Assembly: GCA_014526335.1 (NCBI GenBank)
Contig: JACTAT010000058.1
Span: forward strand, 2,661,665-2,725,664
Direction: 5' to 3'
Length of the DNA: 64,000 nt
DNA from: Chrysaora quinquecirrha
Taxonomy: Eukaryota > Cnidaria > Scyphozoa > Semaeostomeae > Pelagiidae
Of this stretch, positions 59,401-64,000 are shown piece after piece; the stretch's first letter is position 1; every line of letters begins with the position of its first letter. The position numbers were made by a program, and so were the translations under genes. The notes beneath the pieces were generated by a model. The model saw nothing but the letters and a program-made list of their open reading frames with translations. It was not told where the DNA came from and made no database searches.

Positions 59401-60739
59401 TAAATTTATTAATTCATTTATTATAAGATTTCTAGTTATATTTCATTTGCATATAGTAATCTCTGAATGGTATAAAAGATTAATATGACAAAAAGAATTG
59501 AATAAAATCGGTGTTTTTGTTACCGTTTCAAACGCTTCTAAAATGTTCCCCTTTCTTATCAAATCGATTATTTTTCAGGTTGATACGAGCAGTTTACAAG
59601 CTGAAGAGGTCTGGACAGGAGTGACGTACGCCGTCGCAGCGTCGATGATACAAGAGGTGGGTAAATAATTAGTAATCATAATCATGCTCATAACCAATGC
59701 TATAAATTGTTTTCCATTATTCTTCAAACTTCTATCAATTGAATACTGATACTCTCGTTTGCAGTTGGCCTTAACCACACCTTCTTTTAGGCCCTGGTCA
59801 GATGATCAAACATTGTTTATCAAACATTTGCAATTTGCATTTCAAGCACTTTGCAAGTAAGCATTTTGCCTTTCCTTTTTGGCCACATAGCATAATATTG
59901 CTTGACAAGCAAATTTGCTGTCCAATGTTTTTGAAAAAATTCAACAACACATTTTGCTTGACACAAGCAAGAAAATGCTTGATAAACAATGTTTCGTGAT
60001 GTAGCCGAACGTTAAACATTTTCTTGACAAGCAAATTTCAAGTGTTTGACAATGTTTGATTGTTTTGCCAAGAATTTTTAAGCGCACAACTGTCTGTAGA
60101 AATCATACGAAATGAAATGAAAAATTTAGTGGTAAACACAACCTTCTAACTACTAATTACTACTGCAGTTATAACGACTATTTTCATCTGTTTTGAAGGC
60201 AATACTTTCTTACGTAAAGAAATTTATCTTTAACATCTATACCCATAACATCCTTCTGACTACCATAATGCAGACTATGTTCCAGTTTGTATAAAGCACC
60301 CCTCTCTTACAAACTCCCTTTCTCTAACGAGCTGCTGGAAATATAAGCCAAATTAACCCGAGGTTTGGCTTAATAGAACTTTTATATACGAATTACTATG
60401 CAAAGGATGCGAAGTCAATATGTGACTTGCTATTAGAATATAAGACTATTTCTTCGACTGTGTTTCATTGCAAAACTGAAATTGAAGTGAATCAATTTTT
60501 TCAAGGGGCTTGTTCAAGAAGGTTTCCGAACCGCCGAAGGAATCTACCGGACGTGTTTTGAAAAACTTGGCCTGGGATTTCAAACGCCGGAAGCATTTCT
60601 CGCAAACGGGAATTTCCGCTCTCTGGGATATATGCGACCTCTAAGCATTTGGGGAATGCAACACGCACTACAAAGGCTAAGAAAAGATGAAGAACACAAA
60701 AAAGAGGTTGCCACAGACCAGGCCTCTGTTGGCCTCTGA
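47500..60739 (+). CDS. GBA2: Non-lysosomal glucosylceramidase (GH116), one apparent frameshift
   Basis: GBA2 cleaves glucosylceramide to glucose and ceramide at ER/plasma-membrane faces (GH116). Exons: 47500-47654, 48464-48552, 49203-49318, 49816-49857, 50051-50248, 50964-51346, 51795-51906, 52013-52172, 52982-53107, 53851-54008, 54384-54488, 54989-55096, 55288-55373, 55495-55560, 55676-55782, 56321-56463, 56935-57053, 57822-57935, 59579-59656, 60506-60739. Family blocks in order: [74 protein letters not shown] (Glu of NELY is the likely nucleophile), [46 protein letters not shown] (Asp of this block is the likely acid/base), [25 protein letters not shown] and [13 protein letters not shown]. 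Exon 6 is 383 nt although both borders are phase 0. One A added in the run at about 51189-51192 restores frame and gives 899 aa (human 927). Exon 6 also carries a Ser/Pro/Lys-rich insertion absent from human. Confidence 0.95.
48190..48246 (+). repeat. tRNA-like fragment, possible SINE remnant
   Basis: TGGCTAAGCATCGAAACGCG, then GATCCTGAAGATCC and GGTTCAAGTCTGGTC, resembles an A-box-like start, an anticodon-like hairpin (GGATC...GATCC) and a B box. There is no matching acceptor stem, so it is not a working tRNA. Low confidence. Confidence 0.3.
48613..48889. mobile_element. MITE family A, copy 6 (277 bp, TTA duplication)
   Basis: Begins GGCCCTGGCCAAACGATC and ends ATCGTTTGACCAGGGTC. It is flanked by TTA at 48610-48612 and 48890-48892. 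In GBA2 intron 2. Confidence 0.85.
49530..49790 (-). repeat. Family E interspersed repeat with inverted ends, copy 3
   Basis: The best-preserved ends: left ACTCCTCAGAGTACAAACGT then CAGAAACAGCAGACCAAAAC; right TTTTGGTCTGTTTCTGACTT then TTGATGCTCCGAGGAGT. The interior on the minus strand carries the shared GGACTCTTCAATTAATTTC and CAAGCTGATTGGCGTTTAAA. In GBA2 intron 3. MITE-like. Confidence 0.65.
50427..50846. mobile_element. MITE family A, copy 7 (420 bp)
   Basis: Begins GGCCCTTGCCAAACAATC and ends CTTGCCAGGGCC. Longer than the other copies: its middle holds an extra stretch with CTAAAATGTTGCAAGTTGTTGC-like sequence, and its right end is partly doubled (GTTTTGCCCTAGGTC then TTGCCAGGGCC). In GBA2 intron 5. 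Confidence 0.75.
52273..52685. mobile_element. 413 bp MITE with 16 bp inverted ends and 9 bp target duplication
   Basis: Left end CAACCTCGTCCCCAGG; right end CCTTGGGACGAGGTTG, its inverse with one mismatch. The 9-mer AGTATAAAC lies directly outside on both sides (52264-52272 and 52686-52694). A 9 bp duplication is typical of Mutator-like elements. No coding capacity. Fragments of the same end occur near 49352 (TTAACCTCGTTCTCAAGG). In GBA2 intron 8. Confidence 0.85.
57113..57705. repeat. MITE family B, decayed copy
   Basis: Contains GCTAGTTCTTAGTATCAAAA and CCTAATAGTTCC near the left. Near the right is GTAGGTTGCTTATCAAGTGG, then TTCTTTAAAAAAAGCG. These match family B internal and right-end sequence. 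In GBA2 intron 17. The middle includes an unrelated GTCTCC/GACATG-rich stretch (57380-57620). Confidence 0.45.
58000..58400 (+). repeat. Degenerate GGTTCAGGG minisatellite
   Basis: Loose repeats of about 24 bp around AAAGGGTTCAGGGACAGT, just upstream of the 525 bp duplication in GBA2 intron 18. Confidence 0.5.
58461..59510 (+). repeat. 525 bp direct tandem duplication in GBA2 intron 18
   Basis: 58461-58985 and 58986-59510 are head-to-tail copies starting CACTCGTTTCAACGAAAGG and ending GAATTGAATAAAATC. I count about five single-base differences, so near 99% identity: a recent duplication. No ORF or splice signal obviously used. Confidence 0.9.
59790..60075. mobile_element. MITE family A, copy 8
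   Basis: Begins GGCCCTGGTCAGATGATCAA after TTTTA and ends TTGATTGTTTTGCCAAGAA. In the last GBA2 intron. Confidence 0.75.
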
Positions 60740-60988
60740 CTGAACACGAGGCTGCAAATGCAATCGAGGTTAGGCCTATTATGTAACTTTTATTTTGTTT
60801 GAGTTATTAGTTTATCCTTTTTTGCGTCATAGTTTGTAGATATATATACAGAGCAGCCACTGTATGCATAGAGCTGCCATGCTATGCCAAAGATGAGTCG
60901 AACTTGAAATCTTGTCTCTCCTTTCATCTTTCCCTAACCTGTGTTCAGCTCCACAAAAGCTCTTTGCGCTATCACCATATTGATACAG

Positions 60989-60994
60989 TAATAA
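60989..60994 (+). promoter_or_regulatory. Candidate poly(A) signal AATAAA of GBA2
   Basis: AATAAA 250 bases after the GBA2 stop codon; a second AATAAA lies at 61081-61086. Either could define the GBA2 3' end. Confidence 0.4.
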
Positions 60995-61089
60995 ATTCCG
61001 ATTCAAGTAGAATACTGTGTTGTATTGTATGTTTAAGTCTGGTTTCCACTATGAGATAAATGAGATAAATTAAGTATATTCAATAAAGT

Positions 61090-61500
61090 GAATAGACAGA
61101 GAACTGAGCCCTTTGTTCTTCCATTGATGCCTTTTCGTCAAACAGTCCTTAACACAATTCTTGACACAGTCGTCATCATAAAACATTCTTCTATCTGATG
61201 TTCTTTCTTGGTGGACTATTTGTCGGAGGTCAGATAAGGTGGAGTGGGCTGCTTGCTTTGCTCTTCCTTGCCCTTTGGTCTCGGAGACGGACTGCAGAAT
61301 CAAGCAAGAAGTTAAGTCTTGTCTAACTAAATTAGAAGTTATAGCCAATTGTGAGAACTATGATTTAAGTTTCATACAGCTATAAACAGGAAAGAGAAAT
61401 GACGCTTGGCGAAGCGAAACAACTGCTCTACTTTTAAAATTGCGCGAGAAACAGCGGAAACATTTTTGACATACATTTTAAAAAGCTGACTTATACCCGT
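61090..61500. other. Region after GBA2, nothing recognised
   Basis: An antisense open frame of about 90 codons lies here (61348-61070). It lacks splice context or family motifs, so no gene is called. Confidence 0.4.
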
Positions 61501-61504
61501 TGGA

Positions 61505-61665
61505 ATCTATCCGCATCAAAACCAAAAGGCTGGTTCTGTGTAGACAGAAAGAGTTTGTTTGCTCATTTGGACTCTTCAGTTAATTCTGTCAACCTTCCCT
61601 CTGTATCCTTTAAGCTGATTGGTGGTTTCACTTTCTGATTGGTGCATTTTGACCTGCAGCACTAG
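61505..61665 (+). repeat. Family E interspersed repeat, copy 4
   Basis: CATCAAAACCAAAAGGCTGG, TGTAGACAGAAAGAGTTTG, TTGGACTCTTCAGTTAATTC and AAGCTGATTGGTGG match the other three copies. Confidence 0.65.
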
Positions 61666-62004
61666 GATCCATCTTAAAACGTATATAGCTAATGTCATTC
61701 AGCCGAAACAACACGGATCTTAAAGGTCAAGACGAGGAATAGAAAAGTCATGAAGGACTGCATACTTCTTCATTAATCCGTAAACCACCAGAAACAAAGT
61801 GCTATTGTCTTTTCGCCTTGACTCTTTCTCTCCCCAAAAACAAAGTTATCTTGGCTTAGCTTGTAAGTTTGGATGACAAATGACTTGGGAAAGCACATTT
61901 TGTGATCCACAAGAGTTACAATATGCATCAATCTTTAATTTTGTGCAACCCAAAGTTTGATAAAGTACAGTAATGCCGACCATGTCGGGCGATCATGAAT
62001 TATG

Positions 62005-62535
62005 ATTATGATGATATCTCACTGGATGTCAATACTGTCAGATGTTATGGTTTTGCTGATGACAATTAGGGTCATGGTGATTATGGTTATGATTGCCATG
62101 ATGATGACGATGATTATTATTTGGTTATATTGATGATGGTGATATTGATGATGACGATAGTGATGATGGTCGAGGGGCATTTTACTCCTCAACAAGGTGT
62201 ATGAGTTTTGTTTTTATGAAAACAAAAGGATTTCCAAGGGATTTCTGTGAAAAGTACGAGATTTCAAGGAGTGAATCGCCCCTCGATGATGGTGATAGTG
62301 ATGATGATGATGATGATGATGATGATGGTGATGGTGTTGATAATTATGGTGGTGATATTGATGATGGTGATGATGATGATGATTGATGATGATGATGATG
62401 ATGATGATGATATTGATGATGGTGATGATGATGATGATGACGATGATGATGATGATTATGATTATGATGATGATGATGATTATGATTATGATAATGATAA
62501 TGATGATAATGATGATGATGATGATGATGATTACT
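62005..62535 (+). repeat. GAT microsatellite, interrupted by a foldback MITE
   Basis: GATGATGGTGAT-type repeats on both sides of the 115 bp element at 62171-62285, ending about 450 bases before the proprotein convertase ATG. Confidence 0.85.
62171..62285. mobile_element. CGAGGGGC foldback MITE (115 bp) inside a GAT microsatellite
   Basis: Ends CGAGGGGCATTTTACTCCT and AGGAGTGAATCGCCCCTCG are inverted copies. ATGATGGT flanks both sides (62163-62170, 62286-62293), giving an apparent 8 bp duplication, though the host microsatellite makes this ambiguous. Related copies are at about 30339-30463 and 27567-27655. Confidence 0.75.
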
Positions 62536-62985
62536 GATTCTCAGATCATTAGATTGAATCGGATACAGCAGTCAATATTTTTTGCTTCAATTGCATTGCA
62601 AAGCCGTTTGTTCTCCATGCTGACGGTTTCAGAGCCAAGCGGAAGTGTAAAACATTTGCGTATTTCGATCATATTGTTGATTGACGCTTTTCGTTTACTT
62701 CCGACGACTCAGTGGCTCAGTTGAAAAAGTGCAACACGCAACTGCATGTTCTCGAACTATTTGATCGGATCATAGGCCGCGAGAGTTGTGGAATGTTTTG
62801 CATTTCATTTCTATAAAGTGGAATAAATTTTCATTGTTTTATGTTATTATTTGTCAAGTAATCTGGAACAATCAAATTTGTTGGCAAATCGTGTTATCGA
62901 ATGTTTGCCGCTGGATCGAGGACAAAGAAATTGTAGATCAAATGACATTATGTCACCTGGTTCTTTTCGACATAGCGATACAGTC

Positions 62986-63168
62986 ATGGAACGATCATCG
63001 TGTGCTTTTATACGATTACTTATATATTTCTTATCTTTCATATTTTTAAACTTGAATGTTAGTGTAAATGGAGAACTTTACGCGAACCAGTGGGCTGTAT
63101 ATATGAAAGGTGGTATGGAAATGGCAAATAGAGTTGCATTCGAACATGGATTCAGAAATATGGGGCCG
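62986..63168 (+). CDS. Proprotein convertase (kexin/furin-like), first coding exon only
   Basis: First coding exon of a subtilisin-like proprotein convertase, a secretory-pathway protease that cuts after paired basic residues. ATG 62986 gives a clear signal peptide (MERSSCAFIRLLIYFLSFIF, then LNLNVSVNG). It is followed directly by the prodomain opening ELYANQWAVYMKGGMEMANR, then VAFEHGFRNMGP. This matches the S8 pro-domain start of furin/PCSK enzymes (NxWAV..GG...AN..A..HGF.N.G). The exon ends at CCG|GTAAGT (63168). The next expected residues (the GDYYHF-type block) are not found in the remaining 832 bases. The window ends exactly in TTTTATCAG, a good acceptor, so exon 2 probably starts at the next base. 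An in-frame upstream ATG at 62950 would place 12 residues before the signal peptide and is less likely. Which convertase (furin, PCSK1/2 or PCSK5/6-like) cannot be told from the prodomain alone. Confidence 0.82.
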
Positions 63169-63178
63169 GTAAGTTAGA

Positions 63179-63591
63179 ATACACGCTTTTTTTTTTATAA
63201 GGAACCTACCTCAAGGCCTAGTTCTTAAAGTTCCTTATTTTTGGACCTCTTTTGAGGCAATTGTAGTTCCAAAAGTTCCTTAATAGTTCCTTAATTTTAA
63301 CTGCACATACAGTGGTCTTAACAATAAAAGAGAGACATTTGCATGTGAGGAAAGCCCGAGACTACTCAAAGAAACATCGGATACATGCTTAACGTACAAT
63401 TTATGAGATTTTCGACTGAAATGAATGGAACCGGCTTTCTAATTCTTGATTATTTGCAGTGATAAAAGTATTCAACATTCATAAGTTCCTTAATGATTTT
63501 CTCTTTAGTAGTATAAGTTCTTTAAATTTTCGGGCCTTCTACATGTAGGTTCCTTATAAAGTGGTTCCTTATAAAAAAAAAGCGTGTATTT
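63179..63591. mobile_element. MITE family B (TTATAAGGAACC ends), complete copy
   Basis: Left end ATACACGCTTTTTTTTTTAT then AAGGAACC; right end GGTTCCTTATAAAAAAAAAG then CGTGTAT. The inverted ends are about 30 bp. The interior is rich in AAGTTCCTTA motifs. Sits in the intron right after the proprotein convertase exon. Related copies: about 36787-36975, 57113-57705 (decayed) and a right end at about 27938-27970. Confidence 0.75.
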
Positions 63592-64000
63592 TGAAACTGA
63601 ATTTCTAGTTTTTTTAGTCATCATTTTATTGCAAGAAATTAAATTTTAAAAGAGGTTAGATTTTAATGTTTTTGCTTTGTTTAGCCCTCGCATGATGGAT
63701 TAATTTGTGAACCTAACGGTTTGAAGTGTTTGAGAGTTTACGAGAATATTCCACTTCAGAGGATAAATTTGAATTTTCAGAATTTCACCCGGCTTGACAC
63801 TGAGTTTCGTACGAGTTCCACGGTCACAGATAAAAGAACCTCACAATTCGCCCTAGAGTTTTAAAATTATTTTCAAATCGTTTGTGCCTTTGGCCTTTTT
63901 ACTGTGTCCGTTGAACATGGTAAAGTTTGTGGTAGTCTACATGTGATACCAAACCACAAAATCAAAGAATTAATATCAATTTTCCATTTTCTTTTATCAG

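Noticed and set aside
63684..63740. Possible second exon of the proprotein convertase after TTTGTTTAG
   Set aside because: The translation (PSHDGLICEPNG) does not match the expected prodomain continuation. The acceptor at the very end of the window is the better candidate.

Overview
This is a 64 kb piece of an AT-rich, intron-rich animal nuclear genome. The genes are split into short exons with GT/AG borders. The gene set (AP-3 beta, augmin HAUS1, GBA2, RNF180, a GT31 galactosyltransferase, a proprotein convertase and a divergent class A GPCR) is metazoan. The divergent GPCR, the serine/aspartate racemase and the dense small repeats suggest a non-bilaterian or basal invertebrate, most likely a cnidarian such as an anthozoan. 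That placement is inference and was not tested by search.

Layout: 47-8434 (+) holds the 3' part of the AP-3 complex beta subunit (15 exons). 10228-18499 (+) holds HAUS1 (9 exons), with a class A GPCR nested on the minus strand in its third intron (12817-13763). 19772-21700 (+) is an unrecognised repeat-bearing ORF. 23147-24130 (-) is an intronless serine/aspartate racemase. 25008-27247 (-) is an unrecognised basic, low-complexity protein with four exact-period 117 bp repeats. 27248-34175 has no convincing gene but holds a ~1.5 kb foldback repeat (about 32450-34000). 34176-36247 (-) is a two-exon GT31 glycosyltransferase. 37476-39190 (-) is a charged protein built from 30-residue repeats. 41255-46510 (+) is an RNF180-type RING E3 ligase with a hAT transposase gene antisense in its third intron. 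47500-60739 (+) is GBA2 (20 exons). 62986-63168 (+) is the first coding exon of a proprotein convertase that runs off the window; the last two bases of the window form a splice acceptor.

The best-supported genes are cell-biology housekeeping genes: vesicle coat, spindle microtubule nucleation, glucosylceramide turnover, membrane-bound ubiquitin ligase and Golgi glycosylation. They show no operon-like functional link. Between and inside them are several families of small non-autonomous transposons. These include a GGCCCTGGCCAAAC-ended family with TTA/TTAA flanks (eight copies), a 413 bp element with a perfect 9 bp target duplication, a CGAGGGGC foldback family, a TTATAAGGAACC family and a tRNA-related SINE. 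There are also many minisatellites.

Two results stand out. First, the racemase carries three consecutive serines at the loop proposed to convert serine racemases into aspartate racemases. Second, conserved genes are each broken by what looks like one missing base in or next to a homopolymer (GPCR, RNF180 exon 2, GBA2 exon 6, and two lineage-specific genes). In RNF180 and GBA2 the affected exon lengths are exactly one base short of the length that the flanking splice phases demand. This pattern fits assembly indels better than pseudogenes, and anyone using gene models from this region should allow for it.
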